This document shows, piece by piece, positions 8,624 through 18,049 of a DNA stretch of 64,000 bases. The notes below the pieces were generated by a model that saw only the letters and a program-made list of their open reading frames with translations, had not been told where the DNA came from and did no database searches. Origin of the DNA: Actinotalea alkalitolerans. Its GTDB lineage: Bacteria; Actinomycetota; Actinomycetes; Actinomycetales; Cellulomonadaceae. Location: NCBI RefSeq assembly GCF_023369855.1, contig NZ_JAMBPP010000007.1:1-64000 (forward strand), written 5' to 3'. Each line of letters opens with the position of its first letter. Within the stretch, counting starts at the first letter, position 1. A program made the position numbers and the translations under genes.

Positions 8624-10456
8624 TCAGGCCGTGCGGCCGTGCGACCCCAGGACCGCGGCGAGCTCGTGGGCGAGGGGCTCGTCCAGGACGTCCTCGACCG
8701 GTCGCGGCAGGCTTAGGCACCAGTTGGGCCACTCGGTGACGGTGCCGGGCATGTTCGGTCGTTCGGCGACCGCTCCGACGTCGTCCAGCGAGGCGAGCAC
8801 GACCCGGGCCTTGCACGCCGCCAGCCGCTCGTACTGCGCGAGCACGGCACGGTGGATCTCCGCGGTGCCGATCGGCCCGTCGGGGTCGACGCCGGCTGCC
8901 GCTGCGAGCTCGCGGCGCACCCCTTCGAGCTGCTCGAAGTTCGCGGACTTGCCGATGCTGCGCAGGTCCTCCATGTCCGACCCGGTCAGCGTGCCGGCGA
9001 TCGTGGCCTGGTCGTGGGTCGACGACGCGCCCATGACCGGCTCGGGGAACTGGTCGACGGGCAGTCGCAGGGCGGCGCGGTACCCGAGCATCCCGACCCG
9101 CTCCATGGTCTCGCGGACGCCCTCGGCGACGGTGCCCATGTCCTCGCCGACGACCCATGCGCCGGTCCGGTCGGCCTCGACCCGCAGGATCGCGAGCATG
9201 GCCTCGGTCGGGTAGTGGACGTAGGCGCCCTGCCCGGCCGCCGCGCCGGCAGGGACCCAGAACAGGCGCCAGAGCTGCATCACGTGGTCGATCCGCAGCG
9301 CGTCGGCGTGCCGCAGCGCCGAGCGGACCATCTTGATGAACGGGTCGAAGTCGGCGGCGACCAGGGCGACCGGGTTGAGCGGGGGCAGGCCCCACTTCTG
9401 CCCGTCGAGGTTGTGGCGGTCCGGCGGGCAGCCCACCTCGAAGTCGAAGCAGACCTCGTCCTGGTGGCCCCAGGCGTCCGCGCTGCTCGAGTCGAAGCCG
9501 ACGGCGACGTCGGCGACGACGCTCGCCCCGGCGCGGCAGGCGGCACCGAACTGGGTGTCGGCGACCCACTGCGCCCACGCGTAGAAGGCGATCCGGTCGG
9601 CGTGCTCCGCGGCGAAGTCGACCGCGCCGCGGGGGTGGTGGTACTGCTCGGGCCACTCACGCCAGTTGCCGGTGCTGTAGGTCTCGGCCAGGACGCACCA
9701 GGTCGCGAAGCGGGTCAGGTCCTGACCGTGCTCGCCGACCCAGACGTCGTGCTCGACGGGCAGCTGGTACCGGGTGGCCTCCCAGATCCGCTCGAGGGCT
9801 GCCCGCTTGAGGGTCCACACGGTGTCGCGGTAGATGCGCCGCTGCTCGTTGAGCCCGCGGCCGGCCTGCGAGAGGTCGGTCAGGTCCACCTCGCTCGCGC
9901 CGGGGACGTCCTCGATCGCGATGTGCAGCAGCTGGAGCCACTGGCGTGAGGCGGGTGAGTAGGGCGAGGCCTGCTGGGCGGGCACGGGTGCGGCGGCGTG
10001 GACCGGCGAGATGAGCACCGACCGGGCCCCGGCGTGCTGCGCGGCCCGGGTGATGGTGGTGAGGTCGCCGAAGTCGCCGATGCCCCATGAGTCACGTGAC
10101 CGGGCGGCGTAGAGCTGCACGGCCCATCCCCAGCCGCGCGGCGGCTGCGGGAGGCGCTCGGGGGCGCTGATCACCAGGCGGCGGGTGCCCTGCCGGGAGA
10201 CGAGGTGGTAGTAGCCGGTCTCGGGGGCCAGGCCGTCCGGGGTCGCGACGACGTTCTCGTGCTGGTCGAGCAGCTCATCGGGGCCGTCGAGAGCGGGGTG
10301 GTGCTGCCCGGGGACGCACACGAGCGGCTGTTCGACGACGGGCCCGGCGCCGACAGCGGCGGCCATCGCGGCCAACGTCTGGGCGGGCGGCGTCTGGACG
10401 TGGCCGTGCGCGTCGACGTAGCTCTCCGGGATGCCGAGCTCGTCCAAGGTGTGCAT
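8624..10456 (-). CDS. malQ: 4-alpha-glucanotransferase (amylomaltase)
   Basis: 610 residues from the ATG at 10456, which has GGAG six bases upstream. In-frame starts at 10504 and 10516 would add up to 20 poorly conserved residues. GH77 landmarks are present: [20 protein letters not shown], the nucleophile Asp in LRIDHVM, the acid/base Glu in VVGEDMGTV, and the third acid in SSTHDQATI. The enzyme moves maltosyl and longer units between alpha-1,4-glucans in maltodextrin and glycogen metabolism. Length fits actinobacterial MalQ. The upstream region carries a CTTGCAAG palindrome that may be a maltose-regulator half-site. Confidence 0.93.
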   Translation of the reverse strand: MHTLDELGIPESYVDAHGHVQTPPAQTLAAMAAAVGAGPVVEQPLVCVPGQHHPALDGPDELLDQHENVVATPDGLAPETGYYHLVSRQGTRRLVISAPERLPQPPRGWGWAVQLYAARSRDSWGIGDFGDLTTITRAAQHAGARSVLISPVHAAAPVPAQQASPYSPASRQWLQLLHIAIEDVPGASEVDLTDLSQAGRGLNEQRRIYRDTVWTLKRAALERIWEATRYQLPVEHDVWVGEHGQDLTRFATWCVLAETYSTGNWREWPEQYHHPRGAVDFAAEHADRIAFYAWAQWVADTQFGAACRAGASVVADVAVGFDSSSADAWGHQDEVCFDFEVGCPPDRHNLDGQKWGLPPLNPVALVAADFDPFIKMVRSALRHADALRIDHVMQLWRLFWVPAGAAAGQGAYVHYPTEAMLAILRVEADRTGAWVVGEDMGTVAEGVRETMERVGMLGYRAALRLPVDQFPEPVMGASSTHDQATIAGTLTGSDMEDLRSIGKSANFEQLEGVRRELAAAAGVDPDGPIGTAEIHRAVLAQYERLAACKARVVLASLDDVGAVAERPNMPGTVTEWPNWCLSLPRPVEDVLDEPLAHELAAVLGSHGRTA

Positions 10457-10546
10457 CGTGCTCTCCAAGACGGGTGATGGTTCCGAGATGGTGTGCTGTG
10501 CCATGGGAGGACACACCTGACCCTTCGAAGCTGGGAGCTACGCTCG

Positions 10547-10554
10547 CTTGCAAG
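10547..10554. promoter_or_regulatory. CTTGCAAG palindrome upstream of malQ (possible LacI/MalR-type site)
   Basis: An 8-bp perfect palindrome sits about 90 bases before the malQ start. Read toward malQ it continues as TTGCAAGCGA, which matches the left half of LacI-family maltose operators of the TTGCAA-n-CG-n-TTGCAA type. The right half is degenerate. The functional link is inferred from position only. Confidence 0.25.
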
Positions 10555-10556
10555 TT

Positions 10557-10720
10557 TCAGAAAGCGTAGACGAGTGTTGCAGACCCTGGCGGGACCTCAT
10601 ACCCCTGCCAGCGAAGTCGTCCAGGTGGAACCTGACCGGTGCGACCTCCGCTGCGCGGGGCCTTGTGAGGATGAGAGTCCCCGGGCGCCCAGTGATGACG
10701 CGAGCACCGGTACAACGGTC
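10557..10720 (-). pseudogene. Possible frameshifted C-terminal gene remnant upstream of malQ
   Basis: One minus-strand frame reads ARVITGRPGTLILTRP and then VRFHLDDFAG. Shifting one frame near 10600 continues as YEVPPGSATLVYAF and a stop at 10557. The join looks like the end of a carbohydrate-active or other secreted enzyme, where a hydrophobic PPGSATL-type strand precedes the stop. No complete domain is readable upstream. The rest of the 10457-10843 gap, about 390 bases, shows no other gene. The family is not recognised and the call is tentative. Confidence 0.28.
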
Positions 10721-10843
10721 CCCGGCCAAGGGGTGTTCCCCACCAGTTCGTGATATTCGGCCCGTGCAGGGGGACCAACCTGCCACATCCACCTGGGAAC
10801 GGTCTGCGACGGACCGGCGCGGGCACCCCGCCGACCCGGTCCC

Positions 10844-11248
10844 TCACCCCGCCCGGGGGGCCTCGGCAGCCACCCGCAGCGCCCACCGGACCAGCGGGAC
10901 CTGCAGCGGGAGGCGCCCCCAGGCGACCGCCCGAACCAGCGCCGACCCGGCCCCCGAGCGTGCGCGCAGGGCCATCGTCACGTTCCCCGGGAACACCCCG
11001 ACGAACAGTGCCGCGGTCGCCAGAGCACCCGCGCGCCGGGTACGGGGGATCGCCACCGCGACCGCGCAGGCGAGCTCGGCGACCCCGCTGCCGATCACCC
11101 ACGGGCGCGGGTCGCCCAGTCCCCGGGGGATCAGCGACGCGTAGGCCCGGGGCGCGACCAGGTGGGTCGCACCGGCCGTCGCGAGCAGCGCGACCAGCGC
11201 CGTCGCACGGCCCTGGGCTGCGGTGGGGGACACCCGGAGGTCAGGCAC
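10844..11248 (-). CDS. DoxX-like four-helix membrane protein
   Basis: About 134 residues from the GTG at 11248. The ribosome-binding site is weak, so the start is uncertain. Four hydrophobic segments and the pattern GVAELACAVAVAIPRTRR then FPGNVTMAL match the DoxX/MauE superfamily of small inner-membrane proteins. Some members are linked to quinone, thiol or redox functions, but most are uncharacterised. It is divergent from the ABC transporter operon starting at 11406 and shares that promoter region. It is not obviously linked to malQ downstream. Confidence 0.65.
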   Translation of the reverse strand: MPDLRVSPTAAQGRATALVALLATAGATHLVAPRAYASLIPRGLGDPRPWVIGSGVAELACAVAVAIPRTRRAGALATAALFVGVFPGNVTMALRARSGAGSALVRAVAWGRLPLQVPLVRWALRVAAEAPRAG

Positions 11249-11405
11249 CCACCGCACGCTACCGGCGGTCCCCGGGCCTCGGCGCGGATCTTCATCGAGC
11301 GATCCCTCGACGTTCACCCGCCCGGTGCGGGTGCGTCGCCCCGCCTCGCTAGACATCCCCTCGTGCCGGGACTCGCTCGGCCGCACTCCTCCCCGAGGGA
11401 CTTCG

Positions 11406-12548
11406 ATGCGCAGAACCACCCTGCTCGCCCCGCTCGCCCTGGTGGCGGTCGCCCTGACCGCCTGCAGCCCGGCGACCGCCGAGACCCCCGCCTCGCCTGC
11501 GACCGCAGGCGGGGCCTCACCTGCGGACTGCGGGACGACGATCGAGGAGATCGCTCGGGCCGCCGCCGCCGAGGGCTCGGTCAACCTCATCGCCCTGCCC
11601 GACACCTGGGCCAACTACGGCGGCATCCTGGCCGACTTCCGTGACGGCTACGGCCTGGAGGCGAAGGTCGCGAACCCCGATGCGTCGTCGGCCGACGAGA
11701 TCACCGCCATCCAGACCCTGCGCGGCCAGGCCGACATGCCCGAGGTCGTCGACGTGGGTGCCTCGTTCACCCAGCAGATGATCGACGAGGGCTACGCCGA
11801 GCAGTACAAGCCGGTCGTCTGGGACGAGATCCCGGATGCCCTCAAGGACCCCGAGGGTCACTGGGTCGCGGCGTACTACGGGGTCATGGCCGTGGCGACG
11901 AACACGACCCTCGTCCCGCAGGCGCCGACCTCGTTCGCCGACCTCAAGGATCCCGCCTATCGCGGCATGGTGACCCTCAACGGCGACCCGCGCGAGGCCG
12001 GTGCGGCCTTCGCAGCCGTCATGGCGGCCTCGCTCGCCAACGGTGGCGACTTCGACGACATCCTGCCCGGGATCGAGTACTTCGCCGAGCTCAAGGAGAT
12101 CGGCAACCTCCAGTCGATCGACGTGACCGAGGCCACCCTGGTCTCGGGCGAGGTCCCGATCGCCCTCGACTGGACCTACAACTTCCCCGCCATCGAGCCG
12201 ATCATGCAGGACGCCGGCTTCGACATCCAGGTCACCGTCCCGCAGGACGGCGTCTACGGCGGGTACTACGCGCAGTCCGTCGTCACCGAGGCCCCGCACC
12301 CGTGCGCGGCCCGGCTCTGGCTCGAGCACCTCGTCGGCGACGACGGTGCCCTGGGGTACCTGGCGGGAGGCGCCATCCCGGCCCGGTACGCCGCGCTGGT
12401 CGAGGCCGGTCTGGTCGACGACGAGCTCGCTGCGAACCTGCCCGACGCCGAGACGATCGAGCAGATCACCTTCCCGACCCAGGACCAGATCAACGCTGCC
12501 AAGGCCACCCTGGCCGAGCAGTGGGGCCCGCTGGTCGCCGACAGGTGA
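11406..12548 (+). CDS. ABC transporter substrate-binding lipoprotein (family 1, iron/aminoethylphosphonate type)
   Basis: 380 residues with a lipoprotein signal: MRRTTLLAPL, a hydrophobic core, then lipobox LTAC with the modified Cys at about residue 20. GAGGGA precedes the ATG. The mature part is a two-lobed periplasmic-type fold of the PotD/AfuA class (NLIALPDTWANYGGILADF, YYGVMAVATNT, ALDWTYNFP). It captures the substrate outside the cell for the two permeases that follow. Its stop overlaps the next start (GTGA). Relatives are annotated for Fe3+, polyamines or 2-aminoethylphosphonate. The phosphoesterase at the operon's end favours a phosphorus compound, but no motif settles it. Confidence 0.85.
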   Translation: MRRTTLLAPLALVAVALTACSPATAETPASPATAGGASPADCGTTIEEIARAAAAEGSVNLIALPDTWANYGGILADFRDGYGLEAKVANPDASSADEITAIQTLRGQADMPEVVDVGASFTQQMIDEGYAEQYKPVVWDEIPDALKDPEGHWVAAYYGVMAVATNTTLVPQAPTSFADLKDPAYRGMVTLNGDPREAGAAFAAVMAASLANGGDFDDILPGIEYFAELKEIGNLQSIDVTEATLVSGEVPIALDWTYNFPAIEPIMQDAGFDIQVTVPQDGVYGGYYAQSVVTEAPHPCAARLWLEHLVGDDGALGYLAGGAIPARYAALVEAGLVDDELAANLPDAETIEQITFPTQDQINAAKATLAEQWGPLVADR

Positions 12549-13528
12549 CCGACCTCCGGCTGGTGACCACCACCGGGTCGGCGTCCAGCCTGGACGCCGA
12601 CCCGGTGGGTGGGTCGTCCCCCGAGGGCTCCAGGACGCCCGAACCGGGACGACCCGGGAGGGCGGCACGCGCCCGACGGCGATGGGCCCGACCGAGGGGG
12701 AGCACGCTCGCCCTGCTCCCCTTCCTGGCGTTCGTCGGGGTCTTCCTCCTGTGGCCGACCCTCACGGTGGTCGTGCAGTCGGTCACGCCGGACGGTGCGG
12801 TCGGGACGCAGGCGCTGATGCGGGCCATCTCGGGGCCGTACCGCAGCGCGTTCCAGAACTCGCTGACACTGGCCGCGGCGACCGCCGTGCTCGGCGGGGT
12901 GCTCGGGTTGCTGCTGGCCCTCGCGGTCCGGGGGATGAGCCGTCCCGCCTGGTTGCGTCCCGCGCTGGACGCGTGGTGCTCGGTGGCCTCGCAGCTCGGC
13001 GGCGTCCCGCTGGCCTTCGCCTTCGTCGCTGCCCTGGGTACCCAGGGGGCGCTCACCAAGCTACTCGCCGCTGTCGGGATCGACCTGGTCGGGTCGGGCT
13101 TCTCGCTCTCGACCCTGACCGGTCTGACGGTGGTGTACCTGTACTTCCAGGTGCCGCTGATGTTCCTCGTGGTGATGCCCGCCGTGACGGGCCTGCGCGA
13201 GTCCTGGCGCGAGGCGGCCACGCTGATGGGCGCCGGGCCGGTGCGCTACTGGCGCACCGTGGCCGCACCGATCCTGCTCCCCTCGACGCTGGGCGGGATG
13301 CTCCTGCTGTTCATCAACGCGTTCAGCGCCTACGCGACGGCCTGGGTGCTGAACTCGAGCGGCCAGCTCGTCCCGCTGCAGATCCGCTTCGTGCTCCAGG
13401 GCAACGTGATCACCGGTGAGCAGGACCTCGGGTACGCGTTGGTGACCTGGACCGTCGCGCTGCTCCTGGCGAGCCTGGGCCTGATGAGCCTGCTGCAGCG
13501 GCGCGCCGCCCGGTGGTCCCGCGGATGA
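12545..13528 (+). CDS. ABC transporter permease, first subunit
   Basis: 327 residues from the GTG at 12545, overlapping the lipoprotein stop by four bases. A basic N-terminal region of about 55 residues precedes six predicted membrane helices (the first around LLPFLAFVGVFLLWPTLTVV). The coupling EAA loop reads SWREAATLMGAGPVRYW. It forms the import channel with the next gene product and is energised by the ATPase at 14461. The order lipoprotein-permease-permease-ATPase is typical of the iron, spermidine and aminoethylphosphonate transporter group. Confidence 0.87.
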   Translation: MTDLRLVTTTGSASSLDADPVGGSSPEGSRTPEPGRPGRAARARRRWARPRGSTLALLPFLAFVGVFLLWPTLTVVVQSVTPDGAVGTQALMRAISGPYRSAFQNSLTLAAATAVLGGVLGLLLALAVRGMSRPAWLRPALDAWCSVASQLGGVPLAFAFVAALGTQGALTKLLAAVGIDLVGSGFSLSTLTGLTVVYLYFQVPLMFLVVMPAVTGLRESWREAATLMGAGPVRYWRTVAAPILLPSTLGGMLLLFINAFSAYATAWVLNSSGQLVPLQIRFVLQGNVITGEQDLGYALVTWTVALLLASLGLMSLLQRRAARWSRG

Positions 13529-14451
13529 CCGCCACGACCGCGACACCGGCGCCCCCGCCGGCGGGCGCCCCAGCGCCGCGACGTGCACCGGTGGGTCGGC
13601 GCGGAGACCCGGGTGCCGGCCAGCGGCGCCCACGTCGCCTCCCGCGCGCCGGCCAGGTCCTGCGGTGGACGTACCTGGTGGCCCTGGGCCTGTTCTTCGT
13701 GGTGCCGCAGCTGGCGATGGCCCGCTTCGCCTTCCAGAACGTCCCGGTCGCCCTGCTGGACCGCGGCCGGCTGCTCGAGGGCTGGTCCCTCGACCGGCTC
13801 GGTCAGGCCCTGGGTGAGCCCGCCCTCTGGGAGGCCACTCGCACCAGCGTCGTGCTGGCCGTGCTCGCCATCGCCCTCAACCTGGCACTCCTGCTGCCGC
13901 TCGCGGTACTGGCCGAGATCAGGGCACCACACCTGCGCCCGGTGCTCACCGCGATCACCCTCCTGCCGTGGGTCATCCCACCGATCGCACTGGTCGTGGG
14001 GGTGGCGGCCACCTTCCGCGCCGTCGCACCGTGGTTCCTGGCCAGCCCGCTGAGCCTGGTGCCGTTCTACGCGCTGTGGGCGATGCCCTTCACCTACCGT
14101 GCGCTGGACGCGGGGCTGCGCAGCATCCACGCCCGCACCCTCGTCGAGGCCGCCCGCAGCCTGGGAGCGTCGTGGCCCACGGTTCTGCTGCGCGTCCTGG
14201 CCCCCAACCTCAGCGCCTCCGTCGTGGCGGCCTGCGGGCTCACCGCGGCCGCGGTGCTCGGCGAGTTCGCGTTCGCCTCGCTGCTGCTCAAGGAGACCTT
14301 GCCCACCTACCTCGTCAACTACCAGCGCTCCGCCCCGCAGGCCGGGATGGCCCTCGCGCTGGCTGTCATGGTCCTCACCGCCCTGGCCCTGGGCGCCGTC
14401 GTGCAGCTGTTGCGCCGGCGTGGGCTGGGCGTGAGCACCACCGGGATCTGA
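13525..14451 (+). CDS. ABC transporter permease, second subunit
   Basis: 308 residues. ATG at 13525 overlaps the preceding stop (ATGA). A Pro/Ala/Arg-rich cytoplasmic leader of about 50 residues precedes six membrane segments. The EAA motif is LVEAARSLGASWPTVL, contacting the ATPase. It pairs with the first permease as a heterodimer. The stop at 14449-14451 lies nine bases before the ATPase start, with GAGAGGACGTC as the intervening ribosome-binding site. Confidence 0.87.
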   Translation: MTATTATPAPPPAGAPAPRRAPVGRRGDPGAGQRRPRRLPRAGQVLRWTYLVALGLFFVVPQLAMARFAFQNVPVALLDRGRLLEGWSLDRLGQALGEPALWEATRTSVVLAVLAIALNLALLLPLAVLAEIRAPHLRPVLTAITLLPWVIPPIALVVGVAATFRAVAPWFLASPLSLVPFYALWAMPFTYRALDAGLRSIHARTLVEAARSLGASWPTVLLRVLAPNLSASVVAACGLTAAAVLGEFAFASLLLKETLPTYLVNYQRSAPQAGMALALAVMVLTALALGAVVQLLRRRGLGVSTTGI

Positions 14452-14460
14452 GAGGACGTC

Positions 14461-15531
14461 ATGGCCACCATCGAGATGACCGGGGTGCGCAAGGAGTTCG
14501 GCACCACCGTTGCGCTCGCGGACCTTCACCTGCGCATCGAGACCGGTGAGCTCGTCTGCCTGCTGGGACCGTCGGGGTGCGGCAAGACGACCGCGCTGCG
14601 CCTGCTCGCGGGCTTCGAACGACCCGACGTCGGACGCATCACCGTGGACGGCGAGGACGTCACCGGGGTCTCCCCGCGGCGTCGTCGGTTCGGCATGGTC
14701 TTCCAGGAGTACAGCCTGTTCCCGAACCTCACCGCCCGGCAGAACATCGAGTTCGGGCTGCGGGTGCAGCGCAAGGGGGCCCGCGAGGTCGCCGCAACGG
14801 TCGACCGGCTGCTCGAGGTCACCCGCCTGGAGAAGCATGCCGCGAAGTACCCGCACCAGATGTCCGGCGGGCAGAAGCAGCGGGTCGCGCTCGCGCGGGC
14901 GATCGCCACGGCTCCTCGGCTGCTGCTGCTCGACGAGCCGCTCTCAGCGCTCGACGCGCAGGTCAGGGAGCACCTGCGCGAGGAGATCCGTCGGCTGCAG
15001 CGTGAGGTCGGGGTCACGACGGTCTTCGTGACCCACGACCAGCACGAGGCCATGGCCGTGGCCGACCGCGTCGCGGTGATGCGTGAGGGAGCCGTCGAGC
15101 AGATCGACCCACCACGGGTGCTCTACAGCCGTCCGGCCTCGGCCTTCGTCGCGGGCTTCGTCGGCACGGTCAACCGCCTTGCCGCGCAGCGCGGGACCGA
15201 CGGCACCTGGCGGGTGCTGGGGTCCCCGGTGGATGCGGTGGTCGGCACCGTGGTCTCGGCAGGCCGCTCCTTCGGAGAGGCGACCGCCGTCGTGCGTCCC
15301 GAGCAGGTCGGGGTGAGCCGGGTGGTCCTGACGGCGCCCGACGGCGCGAGCGACGCGGCCCGGGTCGTGGGGGTGACCTTCCAAGGGGCGCTGACCCGCC
15401 TGACCCTGGACCACCCGGTCGAGGGTCTGCTCACCGCCGACCTGCTCGGCGAGACCGCGGGCGGCCTGGAGACGGGCGACCACGTGACGGTCTCGGTCCG
15501 CCCCGGCGCAGGGGCGGTGATGCTCCAGTGA
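14461..15531 (+). CDS. ABC transporter ATP-binding protein with C-terminal TOBE-type domain
   Basis: 356 residues. Nucleotide-binding motifs in order: Walker A GPSGCGKTT near residue 39, Q-loop VFQEYSLFPN, signature MSGGQKQRVALARA, Walker B LLLLDEPLSALD and H-loop VFVTHDQHEA. After about residue 240 a beta-rich TOBE-like region (VVRPEQVGVS) follows, as in PotA/FbpC-type import ATPases, where it can sense substrate or regulate activity. It powers the two permeases just upstream. The stop codon overlaps the phosphoesterase start (GTGA), so all five genes read as one coupled unit. Confidence 0.92.
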   Translation: MATIEMTGVRKEFGTTVALADLHLRIETGELVCLLGPSGCGKTTALRLLAGFERPDVGRITVDGEDVTGVSPRRRRFGMVFQEYSLFPNLTARQNIEFGLRVQRKGAREVAATVDRLLEVTRLEKHAAKYPHQMSGGQKQRVALARAIATAPRLLLLDEPLSALDAQVREHLREEIRRLQREVGVTTVFVTHDQHEAMAVADRVAVMREGAVEQIDPPRVLYSRPASAFVAGFVGTVNRLAAQRGTDGTWRVLGSPVDAVVGTVVSAGRSFGEATAVVRPEQVGVSRVVLTAPDGASDAARVVGVTFQGALTRLTLDHPVEGLLTADLLGETAGGLETGDHVTVSVRPGAGAVMLQ

Positions 15532-17084
15532 ACCGCGCCTCGACGACCCGCAGCACCCCGCCGGTGCGCAGCGCGCCGTCCACCGTGGAGCGGACGCTCG
15601 ACCGGGGTCCCCAGGGCCCGCTGGGCTGGGCCGACCTGGTCGACGCCCCCGGCGAGGGCCATCACGGTGAGCCGCTGCACCGGGGTGCGGCCGTGCTGGC
15701 GAGCGTGGTGCACCTGACCGACCTGCACCTGTGCGACGCCGAGTCGCCGGCCCGCCTCGAGCACCTCGACCACCACGGCGACCCCGGGGCGCCCTACGCC
15801 GACCACCTCGGTCTGGTGGGCACCTATCGCCCGCAGGAGATCCTCACCGTCCAGGTCGCCGCGGCCGCCCTGGGTGCCGTGCAGCGCCTCGCGGCGGCCC
15901 CGGTCACCGGGGTCGACCTGGACGCCGTGCTGGTCACCGGGGACGTCACCGACAACGCCCAGCGCAACGAGCTGCGGTGGTACACCGAGCTCATGGCCGG
16001 GCAGCCTGTCGCGCCGTGGAGCGGTCACCCGCACCGCAGCGCATGGGTCGGGTCCCGTGGGGCGGGTGGCTGGTGGCCGCACTTCTGGCACCCCGACGGC
16101 GCCCCGGCCGGCTGCGCCGACGACCACCCGACCGCCCGTTACGGCTACCCGCGCGTGCCGGGTCTGGTCGAGGCCGCCCGGGTCGCGGTGACCTCCCCGG
16201 GTGCGGGTCTGCCGGTCCTGACGGTCGCGGGCAACCACGACACGCTGCTCCAGGGGACCGTCGCGGTCACGGCACCGCTCCGTGCCCTGGCCACCGGCGC
16301 GGAGCGGGTGGTGGGCCTGGCCCCCGGGCAGACACCGCTGGTCGTACGCGAGGCCACCTCGCCCGTGGGCCCGGCGCGCTACACCCACGCCCCGACGTCG
16401 CCCCGGGTGGCGGTCCCGGCCGACGGTGAGCGTGACCCGGTCGACCCCGTCGGTCCGGGGTACTGGGCGCGGGACGTGGGCCAGGTCCGGTTCGTGGCCC
16501 TGGACACCGTGAACCCGTTCGGCGGATGGCAGGGCTCGGTGGACGCGCCCCAGCTCGCGTGGCTCGCCGAGGAGCTCGACCGGTCCGCGGGCCGGTACGT
16601 GGTGGTGACCTCGCACCACCCGTCGTGGACGCTGACCAACGGCTACGCGCCGTCCGGGGCGCCCGAGCGCCATCTCGGTGCGGACGTCCTGGCGCTGCTC
16701 CTGCGCCACCGCGGCGTGGTGGCCTGGGTGGCGGGGCACGTCCACGCCCACTCCCACCGGTGGCACCAGGCTCCCGACCGCGCGGGCGGGCTGTGGGAGG
16801 TGACGACGTCCTCGTTGGTGGACTGGCCGCAGCAGCTGCGGGTCCTGGAGCTCGCACGTGAGCCGGGAGGGACCCTCGCGCTGGTCAGCACGGTGGTCGA
16901 TCACCTCGGACCGGCCACGTGGTCCCGGGACCGGCTGGGGGACCCGGCCAACCTCGCAGCGCTCTCGCGAGCGCTGGGGGGCAACGACTACCGCGGTCGT
17001 GGCGGTGCTGGTTCCAGGGCACGCCCGGCCGGGCGTGCCGGTGACCGCAACGCCGTCTGGCGGCTGCCCGACCCGCACGTCTGA
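15528..17084 (+). CDS. Calcineurin-like metallophosphoesterase (TIGR03767/PPA1498-type)
   Basis: 518 residues, GTG start overlapping the ATPase stop. The two-metal phosphoesterase signature is complete: HLTDLH, VTGDVTDN, VAGNHD, VTSHHPSW and VAGHVHAHSH. Long insertions between the first motifs match the actinobacterial family of about 500-residue enzymes rather than compact phosphodiesterases. There is no clear signal peptide, so it is probably cytoplasmic and acts on the imported compound, removing a phosphate or cleaving a diester. The substrate is unknown. Translational coupling to an ABC importer is the strongest clue to its job. Confidence 0.82.
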   Translation: MNRASTTRSTPPVRSAPSTVERTLDRGPQGPLGWADLVDAPGEGHHGEPLHRGAAVLASVVHLTDLHLCDAESPARLEHLDHHGDPGAPYADHLGLVGTYRPQEILTVQVAAAALGAVQRLAAAPVTGVDLDAVLVTGDVTDNAQRNELRWYTELMAGQPVAPWSGHPHRSAWVGSRGAGGWWPHFWHPDGAPAGCADDHPTARYGYPRVPGLVEAARVAVTSPGAGLPVLTVAGNHDTLLQGTVAVTAPLRALATGAERVVGLAPGQTPLVVREATSPVGPARYTHAPTSPRVAVPADGERDPVDPVGPGYWARDVGQVRFVALDTVNPFGGWQGSVDAPQLAWLAEELDRSAGRYVVVTSHHPSWTLTNGYAPSGAPERHLGADVLALLLRHRGVVAWVAGHVHAHSHRWHQAPDRAGGLWEVTTSSLVDWPQQLRVLELAREPGGTLALVSTVVDHLGPATWSRDRLGDPANLAALSRALGGNDYRGRGGAGSRARPAGRAGDRNAVWRLPDPHV

Positions 17085-17093
17085 GCAGCCTGC

Positions 17094-17912
17094 CTACCTC
17101 GGCGCCTCGTGGCCGCCCACCCGGACCTCGACGACGAGCGCCCGGTGGTCCGAGACGCCCGTGTCGTGGACGGTGCCGGCCGAGGTGACCCGCAGGTCAC
17201 CCTGGGCCAGGACGTGGTCGATCTGACGGTCGGGTGCGCCCACCGGGAAGCTCGGGGCGGTGACCAGCGGCCGCCAGCCGGTCAGCCGGGCGGCGCGCGG
17301 CGCCCGGATGTTGAGGTCGCCCATGAGCACCGCCGGGCGGGGGGACCGCCGCACGGCACGGAGTAGGCGCCGGAGCTGGACGACGTTCCAGCCGGGCACG
17401 AAGGTCAGGTGCGTCGCGATCACGGTCAGCTCCCCGTCAGGGGTGTCGACCACGGCGGCCAGGGCCGCACGGGGCTCGTCGTGCACCAGGCGGGGGCGCA
17501 GGCTGTCCGCATGGAACGCCGGGGCGCGGAACGGCAGCGGCGCGAGCCGGAGCGCACGCCACGACAGGACGGGGTGGCGGCTCAGCAGCGAGATCCCGTA
17601 GGCGGGTGCGTCCGCCGCGTGGTCGTCCGCGGCAGGGTGCCACTGGCCCGGCGTACCGGTCATCGTCGCCATGAACCGGTGGTCGGTCGCCCCCATCGCC
17701 TCGGCGGCCAGCCGGGTGAGGTCCGCGCCGTGCGAGCGGGGCTGGGAGCGGTCCACCTCCTGGAGGGCCAGCACGTCGGCGTCCAGGCCCGCCACCGCCC
17801 CGGAGAAGCGGTCGAGGTCGACCTCGTGGTCGACGAAGGACCGTCCGTGCAGGATGTTGAAGGTCGCGAGCCTCACGCCAGGCAGCACGGCAGGGGACCG
17901 GCCAGCAGTCAT
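17094..17912 (-). CDS. Endonuclease/exonuclease/phosphatase-family hydrolase
   Basis: 272 residues from the ATG at 17912 (MTAGRSPAVLPG), with only a weak upstream GGGTGG. EEP-fold motifs are present: TFNILHG, LALQEVDR, ISLLSRHP, TVIATHLT, MGDLNIR and GVSDHRALVVEV. Such enzymes cleave phosphodiesters or phosphomonoesters in nucleic acids, phosphoinositides or sphingomyelin. The small size and lack of a signal peptide suggest an intracellular enzyme of unknown substrate. It converges on the metallophosphoesterase gene with only nine bases between stops. Divergent from the AAA ATPase gene. Confidence 0.82.
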   Translation of the reverse strand: MTAGRSPAVLPGVRLATFNILHGRSFVDHEVDLDRFSGAVAGLDADVLALQEVDRSQPRSHGADLTRLAAEAMGATDHRFMATMTGTPGQWHPAADDHAADAPAYGISLLSRHPVLSWRALRLAPLPFRAPAFHADSLRPRLVHDEPRAALAAVVDTPDGELTVIATHLTFVPGWNVVQLRRLLRAVRRSPRPAVLMGDLNIRAPRAARLTGWRPLVTAPSFPVGAPDRQIDHVLAQGDLRVTSAGTVHDTGVSDHRALVVEVRVGGHEAPR

Positions 17913-18049
17913 GTCCACCCATCGTCGACGAGGCCGCCGTGCGCAACCACCTTCGGCCACCAGGCTAGCGAAGTGCGCCCCGGCCGTTGTCCGCGTCTCA
18001 CCCGCCGGGTCCCGGCCGGGGTCACCCACCCACCGGTAGATTGCCCGCC

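Noticed and set aside
8397-9656. Minus-strand frame of 419 codons overlapping malQ
   Set aside because: It is a shadow of malQ in another frame of the same strand. The malQ frame has all GH77 catalytic residues.
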